Positions 1 to 7,439 of a stretch of 8,857 bases of DNA are shown piece by piece. Source of the DNA: Spirochaetaceae bacterium (GTDB taxonomy: Bacteria > Spirochaetota > Spirochaetia > B11-G9). The translations under genes were made by a program, and so were the position numbers. Each line of letters opens with the position of its first letter. Positions within the stretch are counted from its first letter, which is position 1. The notes under the pieces were generated by a model. That model was not told the origin of the DNA. It did no database searches and saw only the letters and a program-made list of their open reading frames with translations. Location of the stretch: positions 1 through 8,857 of the forward strand of contig JAUVLL010000114.1 of NCBI GenBank assembly GCA_030600745.1. The letters run 5' to 3'.

Positions 1-1
1 A

Positions 2-664
2 AGCTTCATAGCCATGCTGGTTGCAGGGCCGCTTGGGATTTTTGCTGCAATATACATGAGTGAATACGCAGGCAATAAGTTCAAATCCAGAGTGAAGCCT
101 GTTCTTGAGATATTGGCAGGAATACCAACAATTGTTTATGGATATTTTGCACTTATTTTTATTACACCTTTCTTAAAAAATATTTTTGGGACCGAGGTAG
201 TAGATGTCTACAACACAGCTTCTGCAGGTATTGCAATGGGCATTCTTATCTTCCCGATGATTGCTTCCATGAGCGAAGACGCACTCTCTGCTGTTCCCTC
301 CAGTCTAAGACAGGCAGCCTATGGACTGGGAGCAACAAAACTTGAAGTATCGACGGGTATAATTGTTCCTTCTGCAATATCAGGAATAATGGCAGCGTTT
401 ATAGTAGGCTTATCCAGGGCTGTCGGAGAAACCATGATTGTTGCCCTGGCCGCCGGTGCAGGATCAAATTTTACTTTTAATCCCTTTAAATCTGCTGAAA
501 CAATGACTGGTTATATTGCAAGGATTTCCGGTGGTGATATAGGTTACGACACTGTCGACTACAACTCTATTTTTGCCATAGGTATATTTCTATTTATAAT
601 CACCCTTGTATTAAATATTATAAGTCAAAAGATTATCGGGCGGTACAGGGAGATCTACGATTGA
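2..664 (+). CDS. pstC: Phosphate ABC transporter permease PstC, 3' part (5' end outside window)
   Basis: Inner-membrane permease subunit that forms, with PstA, the channel of the PstSCAB phosphate importer. The reading frame is open from base 2 with no start of its own, so the ATG at 14 is internal; about 220 C-terminal residues are visible, against roughly 300-320 for a full PstC. Visible hallmarks are the second-helix motif GPLGIFAAIYMSEYA just after the left edge, the GIPTIVYGYFAL segment, the cytoplasmic EAA-type loop AYGLGATKLEVSTGIIVPSA that contacts the ATPase, and RAVGETMIVALAAG, which is typical of PstC rather than PstA. Several hydrophobic segments alternate, the last being near the C-terminus (IFAIGIFLFIITLVLNII). 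The stop TGA shares its final A with the ATG of pstA, which indicates translational coupling. The assignment as PstC rests on these motifs and on position directly before pstA. Confidence 0.95.
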   Translation, partial: SFIAMLVAGPLGIFAAIYMSEYAGNKFKSRVKPVLEILAGIPTIVYGYFALIFITPFLKNIFGTEVVDVYNTASAGIAMGILIFPMIASMSEDALSAVPSSLRQAAYGLGATKLEVSTGIIVPSAISGIMAAFIVGLSRAVGETMIVALAAGAGSNFTFNPFKSAETMTGYIARISGGDIGYDTVDYNSIFAIGIFLFIITLVLNIISQKIIGRYREIYD

Positions 665-1875
665 TGGATATAATACGGCAAAGGAAAAACCTGATCAGCA
701 AAATAGTATTTCAAATGGCCACTATAATTGGTATTGTTGCACTTTTAATACTTATGTTCAGCATATTTAATGAAGCCTTTGGTTATGTAATCTTTGTAAA
801 CGAAAAATCTCCCCATGAGATTTTCAACTCTGAAAAGAATTTGGGAGAAGCTACAAAAGAAGAATTGATTTCAATTCTGGAAGATAATATATCCAAAGGA
901 TTGATGAGAAGGTTCAATTTTGAGCAGTCATTTTCTGAAAGAAGTGCAGAAAATATCCTGGAACTAGTAATGACGGAAGTAGTAAATCCGAAGATTGTAA
1001 AGGCATGGTCACTGACAAGCTCTCTCTTTGGGAAGAAAAAAATAATAGAAACATTAAAAAATGACTATCCTAAGGGTAATCTTGAATTCCGGTCATGGTT
1101 ATCCCCGAACTTTTTGTTGTCACCTCAATCCAGTATTCCTGAAAAAACAGGTATAATTACTGCATTGACAGGCAGCTTAATGCTGCTTTTAATTGCAATA
1201 ATTCTTGCATTTCCTTTGGGAGTAGGGACAGCAATATATCTTGAAGAATATGCTAAACCCAACAGGCTGAATAATCTTATACAGCTCAATATATACAATC
1301 TTGCAGGAATACCATCAATAATTTACGGTATGCTTGGATTAGCGGTTTTTGTAAGATTTCTTGAACCAATAACAAGTGGTAAAATTTTCAGCCAGACAAT
1401 AAACAGTACTGCTAATGGAAGAACCATCCTGTCTGCAGGCTTGACCCTTGGAATATTGATTCTACCAATTATTATAATAAATGCCCAGGAAGCAATTCGG
1501 GGAGTACCAAAATCTTTGCGATTTTCGAGTTTTGGACTTGGGGCAACTCAATGGCAGACAATATGGCACCATATCCTGCCGTATTCCATGGACCGTATTC
1601 TTACAGGTTCAATACTTGCCGTTTCAAGGGCTTTGGGAGAAACTGCTCCTCTTATCCTTGGCGGAGCATCTACTTTTGTGGCACAAAAACCGGATTCTGT
1701 ATTTTCAAAGTTTACAGCTCTCCCCATTCAGATCTATCAATGGACTGCACGTCCTCAACCGGAGTTCAGAAAAGTAGCTGCTGCAGCTATTATTGTACTA
1801 TTAGTACTCCTGCTCACACTAAATGCAGGAGCAATACTTCTAAGAAACCATCATAGTAAGAAAAAGAAGGGTTAA
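664..1875 (+). CDS. pstA: Phosphate ABC transporter permease PstA with about 100-residue extracytoplasmic insertion
   Basis: Second membrane subunit of the phosphate importer, partner of PstC. At 403 residues it is about 100 longer than the E. coli protein. TM1 is near residues 16-37. A mostly hydrophilic, helix-prone stretch follows (about 45-145), ending in a FRSWL motif, before the canonical permease core starts with GIITALTGSLMLLL at about 163. The core carries PLGVGTAIYLEEYA, AGIPSIIYGMLG, the ATPase-contact loop FGLGATQWQTIWHHILP and RALGETAPL, typical of PstA. A last hydrophobic helix (VAAAAIIVLLVLLLTL) is followed by a basic tail, HHSKKKKG. The start is ambiguous. ATG at 664 overlaps the pstC stop, while TTG at 661 adds one residue and sits 8 nt rather than 11 nt after AGGGAG (647-652). 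With the usual orientation, the insertion lies outside the cytoplasmic membrane. Its function is unknown to me. Confidence 0.95.
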   Translation: MDIIRQRKNLISKIVFQMATIIGIVALLILMFSIFNEAFGYVIFVNEKSPHEIFNSEKNLGEATKEELISILEDNISKGLMRRFNFEQSFSERSAENILELVMTEVVNPKIVKAWSLTSSLFGKKKIIETLKNDYPKGNLEFRSWLSPNFLLSPQSSIPEKTGIITALTGSLMLLLIAIILAFPLGVGTAIYLEEYAKPNRLNNLIQLNIYNLAGIPSIIYGMLGLAVFVRFLEPITSGKIFSQTINSTANGRTILSAGLTLGILILPIIIINAQEAIRGVPKSLRFSSFGLGATQWQTIWHHILPYSMDRILTGSILAVSRALGETAPLILGGASTFVAQKPDSVFSKFTALPIQIYQWTARPQPEFRKVAAAAIIVLLVLLLTLNAGAILLRNHHSKKKKG

Positions 1876-1881
1876 TGATTT

Positions 1882-2652
1882 ATGGAAGATAAAAATATTT
1901 TAAATCTGAAGAATTTGAACGTATATTATGGTGATTTCAGAGCAGTAAAAGATATAAATCTTGATATCCCGAAAAATAAAATAACTGCTTTTATTGGCCC
2001 TTCCGGATGTGGTAAAAGTACAGTACTCAGAGCGATTAATAGGATGAATGATCTTGTTGACGGGACGAAAACAGAGGGTGAAATAATTTTCCAGAACCGA
2101 AACATATATAATCCTGAAGTAGATGCTGTGTCTTTAAGAAAGCAAATTGGAATGGTGTTTCAAAAGCCTAATCCCTTTCCAAAAAGTATTTCGGAAAATA
2201 TTACCTGGGGTGCAAAAATAAACAGTTATAAGGGGAACATGGAAGAACTTGTAGAAGAATCTCTTAAGGAAGCTGCTCTCTGGGATGAAGTAAAAGATAA
2301 ACTCAATGAAAATGCACTCAGGCTTTCCGGAGGACAGCAGCAGAGACTCTGCATTGCAAGAGCAATTGCAGTAAAACCTGAAATAATACTTATGGATGAA
2401 CCCGCTTCTGCATTGGATCCTATCGCAACCCTGAAAATTGAGGATTTAATGAAGACTTTATGCATGGATTTTACTATAATTATAGTAACACATAATATGC
2501 AGCAGGCTTCGAGGATATCAGATTACACTGCATTTATGATGACAGATGACAAACGATCAGGTAACCTTGTTGAATATGGTAAAACAAGTGAACTCTTTAT
2601 TAGGCCGAAGAATAAGCAAACTGAAGATTATATATCCGGCAGGTTCGGGTAA
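1882..2652 (+). CDS. pstB: Phosphate ABC transporter ATP-binding protein PstB
   Basis: Cytoplasmic ATPase that powers phosphate import through PstC/PstA. At 256 residues it has the usual family length and every nucleotide-binding motif: Walker A GPSGCGKST (39-47), Q-loop glutamine Q94 in MVFQKPNPFPKSI (a stretch typical of PstB), signature LSGGQQQR (148-155), Walker B IILMDE with catalytic E173 followed by PASALDP, and the switch histidine H204 in THNMQQA. The QKPNPFP and DEPxSALDP contexts separate PstB from other import ATPases. It begins 6 nt after the pstA stop. An AAGGG ribosome binding site lies in the last codons of pstA (1867-1871), 10 nt before the ATG. No truncation or missing catalytic residue is seen, so it should be active. 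Confidence 0.97.
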   Translation: MEDKNILNLKNLNVYYGDFRAVKDINLDIPKNKITAFIGPSGCGKSTVLRAINRMNDLVDGTKTEGEIIFQNRNIYNPEVDAVSLRKQIGMVFQKPNPFPKSISENITWGAKINSYKGNMEELVEESLKEAALWDEVKDKLNENALRLSGGQQQRLCIARAIAVKPEIILMDEPASALDPIATLKIEDLMKTLCMDFTIIIVTHNMQQASRISDYTAFMMTDDKRSGNLVEYGKTSELFIRPKNKQTEDYISGRFG

Positions 2653-2662
2653 GGGGTATTAA

Positions 2663-3319
2663 ATGGAAATTCGAACGGATTTTAATGACAGAATGTCGAA
2701 ACTGAATAATGAAATTGTAAAAATGGGTGTCCTTGTAGAGGAGGCTCTTGATAAAGCCATGGACAGTCTTATAAACATGGATCTTGATATAGCCCGTAAG
2801 GTTATTGACGAAGATCAAAAAATAAACGATTTTGAGATAAGTATTGAAGATCGATGTATAGTTCTGATTGCAAGAGAACAGCCTGTTGCCGGAGATTTAA
2901 GACGCATAATAACTGCTCTCAAAATATCCACCCAATTTGAAAGAATGGGAGACCATGCAGTGCACATAGCAAAAGGAGTAATCAGGCTTGATAAGGATCC
3001 AAAACCTTCCCCCCTTTTTGGAATGCCTTTAATGGCACAGAAAGCAAAAAGCATGCTTAGAAGAGTTTTGACCGCATATATAGATCGTAATGCTGAAGAA
3101 GCAATGTCTGTCAGTCAGGTTGATCATGAAATAGATAGTCTTCATGACGAAGTAATAAATGATGTTTTCAACGAGTTGATGATTACAGTATCAGATCATC
3201 ATAAAGCGATAACATTATTGTTTATAAATAGATTTCTGGAAAGGTTCGGAGATCATATTACAAACATCTGTGAATGGATAATCTATTCTGTTACAGGTGA
3301 ACATAAAGAACTGGGGTAA
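2663..3319 (+). CDS. phoU: Phosphate signalling regulator PhoU
   Basis: Cytoplasmic helical protein that represses phosphate-starvation signalling when phosphate is plentiful, by linking the Pst transporter to the PhoR kinase. Its 218 residues form the usual two three-helix repeats. The metal-binding E/DxxxD motifs are seen in both halves: ERMGDHAVHIAKG (93-105) and ERFGDHITNICEW (193-205). The first repeat also shows the REQPVAGDLRRIITALK segment conserved in the family. AAGGGG at 2651-2656 overlaps the pstB stop codon and lies 6 nt before the ATG, so translation is probably coupled. The next gene starts only 2 nt after its stop. Placement between pstB and the two-component pair fits its role as the link between transporter and kinase. 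Confidence 0.96.
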   Translation: MEIRTDFNDRMSKLNNEIVKMGVLVEEALDKAMDSLINMDLDIARKVIDEDQKINDFEISIEDRCIVLIAREQPVAGDLRRIITALKISTQFERMGDHAVHIAKGVIRLDKDPKPSPLFGMPLMAQKAKSMLRRVLTAYIDRNAEEAMSVSQVDHEIDSLHDEVINDVFNELMITVSDHHKAITLLFINRFLERFGDHITNICEWIIYSVTGEHKELG

Positions 3320-3321
3320 GG

Positions 3322-4029
3322 ATGTCAGGAGAAACAATACTGATAGTTGATGATGAAAAAAGCATTTTAAAGCTTATAAAGTACAATCTCGAAAATGAGG
3401 GGTTTAAAACTGTAACAGTAACCAGCGGTGAAGCAGCAATCTCTTCATCTTTTGAAATTACACCTGATATAATAGTGCTTGATCTTATGCTTCCGGGACT
3501 GGATGGTATAGAAGTATGCAGAATACTCTCCCGGGATAAAAGGACATCTCACATTCCTATTCTAATGCTTACAGCCCGCAGCGACAACAGTGATATAATT
3601 GCAGGTCTCGATGCCGGAGCAGATGATTATATTACAAAACCTTTCAGCCCAAAAGTTCTTGTTGCAAGGATTATCTCTGTTCTAAGAAGAAGCAGAAAGA
3701 ATGTCAGTCTTTCCTCTGAAACTGCCTGCTTGTCCATACATAATATCAGAATTAATACAGACAAATATGAGATTACAGTAGGCAACAAGTTAATATCTAT
3801 GAGTGTTACAGAGTTTGCAATTCTGAATTTCCTGTGCAGAAACCCAGGATGGGTTTTTTCCAGAAATCAGATAATAAGTGCAGTCAAAGGAGATGATTAT
3901 CCTGTCACAGAGAGATCTGTTGACGTTCAGATACTGGGTATAAGGAAAAAATTAGGAAAACAAGGGAAATATCTCGAAACAGTTAGAGGTATTGGATATA
4001 GAATGGCAGAAAACCTGAATGAAACGTAG
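3322..4029 (+). CDS. phoB: OmpR-family phosphate response regulator, PhoB/PhoP type
   Basis: Transcription factor expected to activate phosphate-starvation genes, including its own operon, once phosphorylated by the PhoR product. The receiver domain (about 4-122) shows the acidic pocket D10-D11, phosphoacceptor D54 in VLDLMLPGLDG, T84 in LTAR and K106 in TKPF. The C-terminal winged helix (about 138-228) ends with the family signature SVDVQILGIRKKLGKQGKYL and VRGIGYRM. Its 235 residues are of normal length. The function is assigned from family plus context: it sits 2 nt after phoU and overlaps the kinase gene by 11 nt. The symbol phoP, used in Bacillus and relatives, would serve equally well. 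From sequence alone, other OmpR-type regulators cannot be excluded, but the pst-phoU context makes the phosphate role very likely. Confidence 0.9.
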   Translation: MSGETILIVDDEKSILKLIKYNLENEGFKTVTVTSGEAAISSSFEITPDIIVLDLMLPGLDGIEVCRILSRDKRTSHIPILMLTARSDNSDIIAGLDAGADDYITKPFSPKVLVARIISVLRRSRKNVSLSSETACLSIHNIRINTDKYEITVGNKLISMSVTEFAILNFLCRNPGWVFSRNQIISAVKGDDYPVTERSVDVQILGIRKKLGKQGKYLETVRGIGYRMAENLNET

Positions 4030-5824
4030 AAATCTTCTACAGACAATCTATCCATTTCTGGCACTTGTAACTCTGCCGCCTGTTATTCTTCTTTTCATTT
4101 TAGGTGCTGAAACAGTAAAAGATATTGTTCATGATCAAACCTATAGAACAATTAAGGAATCAGCATATCTAATTCGTAATATAATTCCTGAAGATAGAAT
4201 TGAAGATACTGTTTTTATTACTCAATTCTGTAAAAACGCAATATCAGGGACAGATTTTCGGATAACCATTATACTCCCCGATGGTGTAGTAACAGGCGAT
4301 TCTCATATGGATCCTGCTTTTCTGGAGAATCATTTATTCAGGGAGGAAATGCAGGAAGCAATATACGGCAAAGAGGGATTTGCAGAGAGATACAGCAATA
4401 GCCTCGGAATAGAAATGTTCTATTTCGCCCTGCCAATCAGGAATGGGGAAAACATTTCCGGCGTAATCAGAACCTCTATCCCAATTGATACAGTCAACTC
4501 CATTCTTTTGGATTCATACAAAAAGACTGCGTCTGTAACTCTCCTGATTATTGCAGGTATTTTGCTCATAAGTTGTTATATTGCAAAGCTTATCTCCCGG
4601 CCAATTATAACACTTGCAGATATGACAATAAAATTCTCAACCCTCAATTTTAATGCAATTTCAGTAATTGAAGGTCCCGAGGAGATTCACACCTTATCTG
4701 TGAATTTAAAAAAAATGTCCACAATTCTTGAAAATCGATTTAATTTGGCCACTCATCAGAGAAAAGAACTTAAAGCAATTTTATCAGCTCTTGTTGAGGC
4801 AATAATAGTAACAGATAAAGACCTGATAATAAAAGAGGTCAACAGATCCGCTGTCAAACTTTTTAAAATTGATGATATTTCAATTAACAAAGACTCGCTT
4901 GTTCAGGTAACACGAAATTCAGAATTAAATGAACTGGCAGAAATAACTATATTGGAAAAGACACCGCAAAAAAGAACAATCCTTTTAAAAGAGCAGATAA
5001 ATGAAACGGTAGATAGATTTGATAATCAGAAATTCACTTCCCGAGGTCTTTTCCTTCAGGTGAATACTGCTATAATAGAAACAGAAGATCACGACCCCCG
5101 AATTATTATTGTTCTCCATGATATTACTCAAATTAAGACTCTTGAACGCATACGTAGTGATTTTGTGGCAAATGTATCACACGAATTGAAAACACCCGTT
5201 ACATCAATTCTTGGTTTTGTAGAGACACTTAAAGATGGTGCGATAAATAATAAAAAAGATACCATAGAATTTCTTGATATAATTCAATCTCAGTCTCATC
5301 GACTGGATGCTATCATAAAGGATCTTCTTAGTCTTTCTAAATTAGAGTCCTTTGAAAATACAAAAATCAATATGAAATATTGCAAACTGATAAAAATAGT
5401 ATCGTCTGCACTTAAAATATGCCGCATAAGAATTGAAGAAAAAAATACGGATATTCAGATTTTGTTTCCTAAAGATCTTGATATCAGGGTTAATCCTGCA
5501 CTATTCGAGCAGGCTCTTGTAAATCTTATAGATAACGCAGTAAAATATTGTCCACCCAAAAGTACAATAACTGTTTTTGGAGAATATTTCCCGGATTATA
5601 CGCTTATCAAAATTAACGACAATGGCCCGGGGATTCCCGAAAAAGATATTCCCAGAGTTTTTGAAAGGTTCTACACAGTAAACAAAACCAGAAGTCATGA
5701 ACTTGGAGGGACCGGTCTGGGCCTTGCAATTGTGAAGCACATAATATTAGCACATAAGGGAGAAATAAATCTAAATAGTCCTGCCGGCAAGGGAACCGAA
5801 TTTATAATAAGAATACCGTCATAA
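4019..5824 (+). CDS. phoR: Phosphate sensor histidine kinase PhoR, with extracytoplasmic sensor, HAMP and PAS
   Basis: Membrane histidine kinase predicted to phosphorylate the preceding response regulator under phosphate limitation. Its 601 residues run: short basic N-terminus, TM1 (about 10-30), a roughly 140-residue extracytoplasmic domain, TM2 (about 171-190), HAMP linker (about 190-240), PAS domain (about 250-370), the HisKA dimerisation helix with H388 in VSHELKTPVTSILGF, and a HATPase domain. The ATPase domain shows N-box N506 (NLIDNAVKY), G1 box D534 (DNGPGIP), F-box (RVFERFY) and G2 box (GGTGLGLA, 563-570). The large outer domain, absent from E. coli PhoR, resembles the layout of Bacillus-type PhoR and WalK. 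The start ATG lies inside phoB, overlapping it by 11 nt, with only a weak ribosome binding site, so coupled translation is likely. Its last sense codon overlaps the stop of the convergent chemoreceptor gene. Confidence 0.9.
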   Translation: MKRRNLLQTIYPFLALVTLPPVILLFILGAETVKDIVHDQTYRTIKESAYLIRNIIPEDRIEDTVFITQFCKNAISGTDFRITIILPDGVVTGDSHMDPAFLENHLFREEMQEAIYGKEGFAERYSNSLGIEMFYFALPIRNGENISGVIRTSIPIDTVNSILLDSYKKTASVTLLIIAGILLISCYIAKLISRPIITLADMTIKFSTLNFNAISVIEGPEEIHTLSVNLKKMSTILENRFNLATHQRKELKAILSALVEAIIVTDKDLIIKEVNRSAVKLFKIDDISINKDSLVQVTRNSELNELAEITILEKTPQKRTILLKEQINETVDRFDNQKFTSRGLFLQVNTAIIETEDHDPRIIIVLHDITQIKTLERIRSDFVANVSHELKTPVTSILGFVETLKDGAINNKKDTIEFLDIIQSQSHRLDAIIKDLLSLSKLESFENTKINMKYCKLIKIVSSALKICRIRIEEKNTDIQILFPKDLDIRVNPALFEQALVNLIDNAVKYCPPKSTITVFGEYFPDYTLIKINDNGPGIPEKDIPRVFERFYTVNKTRSHELGGTGLGLAIVKHIILAHKGEINLNSPAGKGTEFIIRIPS

Positions 5825-7423
5825 CAAAGAAGCTATCGACTCAGCGACATTTCCCATTGCAAGTATCGTGTTGATTCTGTCTCTTAGTTCAAAATCCTCC
5901 TCGTGAAGCACCATTACAACGTTCATTTCCTTGTACGGTTCTGTAACGGCAACTATCTCGTCCTGAAAATATTTGCGTGAGAGATACTCCCCTACCTGTT
6001 TATCTGTAACAATTCCATCAACCTGCTTCCAGATAAGTTTACTTAAACCTTCTATATCATTAGTAACAGAAACTATCTCACAATCATATTTTCTAAGTTC
6101 TTCTATAACATATGAACCTTTCTGAGCTGCTATTTTTTTACCGTTCATAAAGTCAAGAGGCAGAAGTTCATTACCCCTTTGTGAGTCGGTATGGACAAAA
6201 GTGACTGGCTTAAAAACCGAATAAGGATTAGTGACAATTACCGGTTTATTGGCAAGAAAGTCATTAGGCCAACCTACGTTAAGAACTACCTTGATTTCTC
6301 TATTCAGGAGACCATCGGTAATAGTAACAAACTGATCAGGTTGAAAATATAGATTTAATCCAAGTTTTTCATTTACTATTCTCATTATATCTACACTCAA
6401 ACCAGACGAGACTCCATCTTTAATGAATACCCAGGGTGGATAAGCAACATCATGTCCTACTCTCACATATTCGCTTAAATTACCAAGTGCACCAATATCC
6501 TTTAATAAACCTTGCTGAATTTCTACAATACTCTTACTGTCATTGTCCTGATTCTTCATTGAATTGATAATATCATCCTGATATTTCAAATTAGTAATTA
6601 TATGTTTTGAACTGGAATTTAAAAGAGTATAGGACTTACTAAGCTGTCCAACATAATGATAAATACGGTCAGTATTGACAGACTGACTTCTAACCGATTC
6701 AGCAATATTATTCATATTACTGTCTATTTTAAAAAGGGATTCAGATGTAACAGATAAATCTTCTCTTGTTAATTCAATCTTATCATTCAATCCATTGCTT
6801 ATACCTTCAAACACAAGCAGATTACTTTCGGATGAACTTATATTCTTCTCTAATGTTTTTAACAAGTGGGAGATATCATTTGTAAGATTTTTACTCTGTT
6901 CAGCCAGTTTTTTTACCTCATTAGATACAACCTTAAAACCTTTACCATGCTCACCAGCTCTGGCAGCCTCAATGGCAGCGTTTATTGATAAGAGGTTTGT
7001 TAGTTCTGAGATGTCTGCAATGGCGTGTACTGTCTCGCGTATTTTGAGAGTTGCCTGCTGCACATCTGAAAAAACCAATTTAAAACTTCTAAACTGGTCT
7101 CCCATTTGCTTAAGTCCATTTAAAAACTCATCCATTATCCTCGATGTCTGTTCAAAAGAGTTGTTTCCATTCTGCAGCTCTTTCAAAGAATCTTCTACAT
7201 TTTCTACAATATGTTCTGAAGTAGCTGCAATCTCTTTTAATTTAGAATGAATTGTGGCTACATCAGAATCACTGGTGGCAGCCGAGTCGATCATTTCATG
7301 AACATATGCACTATTCAGATTCGCAACAGAAAAGAGATCCCATACATTTCCTGCACTTTCCTGCTGCAGTTTAGTGAATGTATCCAACAGACTCAGCATT
7401 TTATTTTTAATTATATCATACAT
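5819..7423 (-). CDS. Soluble methyl-accepting chemotaxis protein with C-terminal family-3 solute-binding domain
   Basis: Predicted cytoplasmic chemoreceptor of 534 residues. Residues about 55-300 form a long coiled-coil hairpin, the MCP signalling domain. Its tip is at 140-158 (ELTNLLSINAAIEAARAGE), followed by HGKGFKVVSNEVKKLAEQS; this is the region that contacts CheA and CheW. Residues about 318-533 form a solute-binding domain of the SBP_bac_3 type: YVRVGHDVAYPPWVF, GLSVDIMRIVNEKLGL, VTNPYS, then in the second lobe KIAAQKGSYVIEEL and the conserved acidic residue D474 in VDGIVTD. No signal peptide, transmembrane helix or HAMP domain is visible, so the ligand is presumably sensed inside the cell. 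The ITPER-type arginine used by amino-acid-binding members is not seen; GWPNDFL stands in its place. The start at 7423 is chosen for its AGGGG site 7 nt upstream. In-frame starts upstream (up to TTG at 7513) lack good sites. The ligand is unknown. Confidence 0.85.
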   Translation of the reverse strand: MYDIIKNKMLSLLDTFTKLQQESAGNVWDLFSVANLNSAYVHEMIDSAATSDSDVATIHSKLKEIAATSEHIVENVEDSLKELQNGNNSFEQTSRIMDEFLNGLKQMGDQFRSFKLVFSDVQQATLKIRETVHAIADISELTNLLSINAAIEAARAGEHGKGFKVVSNEVKKLAEQSKNLTNDISHLLKTLEKNISSSESNLLVFEGISNGLNDKIELTREDLSVTSESLFKIDSNMNNIAESVRSQSVNTDRIYHYVGQLSKSYTLLNSSSKHIITNLKYQDDIINSMKNQDNDSKSIVEIQQGLLKDIGALGNLSEYVRVGHDVAYPPWVFIKDGVSSGLSVDIMRIVNEKLGLNLYFQPDQFVTITDGLLNREIKVVLNVGWPNDFLANKPVIVTNPYSVFKPVTFVHTDSQRGNELLPLDFMNGKKIAAQKGSYVIEELRKYDCEIVSVTNDIEGLSKLIWKQVDGIVTDKQVGEYLSRKYFQDEIVAVTEPYKEMNVVMVLHEEDFELRDRINTILAMGNVAESIASLL

Positions 7424-7430
7424 AATCAAT

Positions 7431-7435
7431 CCCCT
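7431..7435 (-). promoter_or_regulatory. Ribosome binding site of the chemoreceptor gene (decides its start)
   Basis: On the minus strand AGGGG stands 7 nt before the ATG at 7423-7421. The reading frame stays open for 30 more codons upstream, to a TTG at 7513, with ATG codons at 7501 and 7441, but none of these is preceded by a comparable purine-rich site. The extra codons would add a hydrophobic stretch (about LYIAIELFFYIIKIAM), which would wrongly suggest a membrane anchor. Confidence 0.8.
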
Positions 7436-7439
7436 GTTC

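Noticed and set aside
1..6. AAGCTT (HindIII site) at the very first base
   Set aside because: It may reflect a cloned-fragment boundary, but it falls in frame in pstC and a single six-base site proves nothing.
1481..1856. Overlapping open frames inside pstA in the other two forward frames
   Set aside because: They lie wholly inside a well-conserved permease gene, have no ribosome binding sites of note and encode no recognisable protein.
5775..5795. Palindromic TGCCGGCA near the end of phoR as a terminator for the convergent receptor gene
   Set aside because: The palindrome has no room for a loop, lacks a following T-run and lies in conserved coding sequence.
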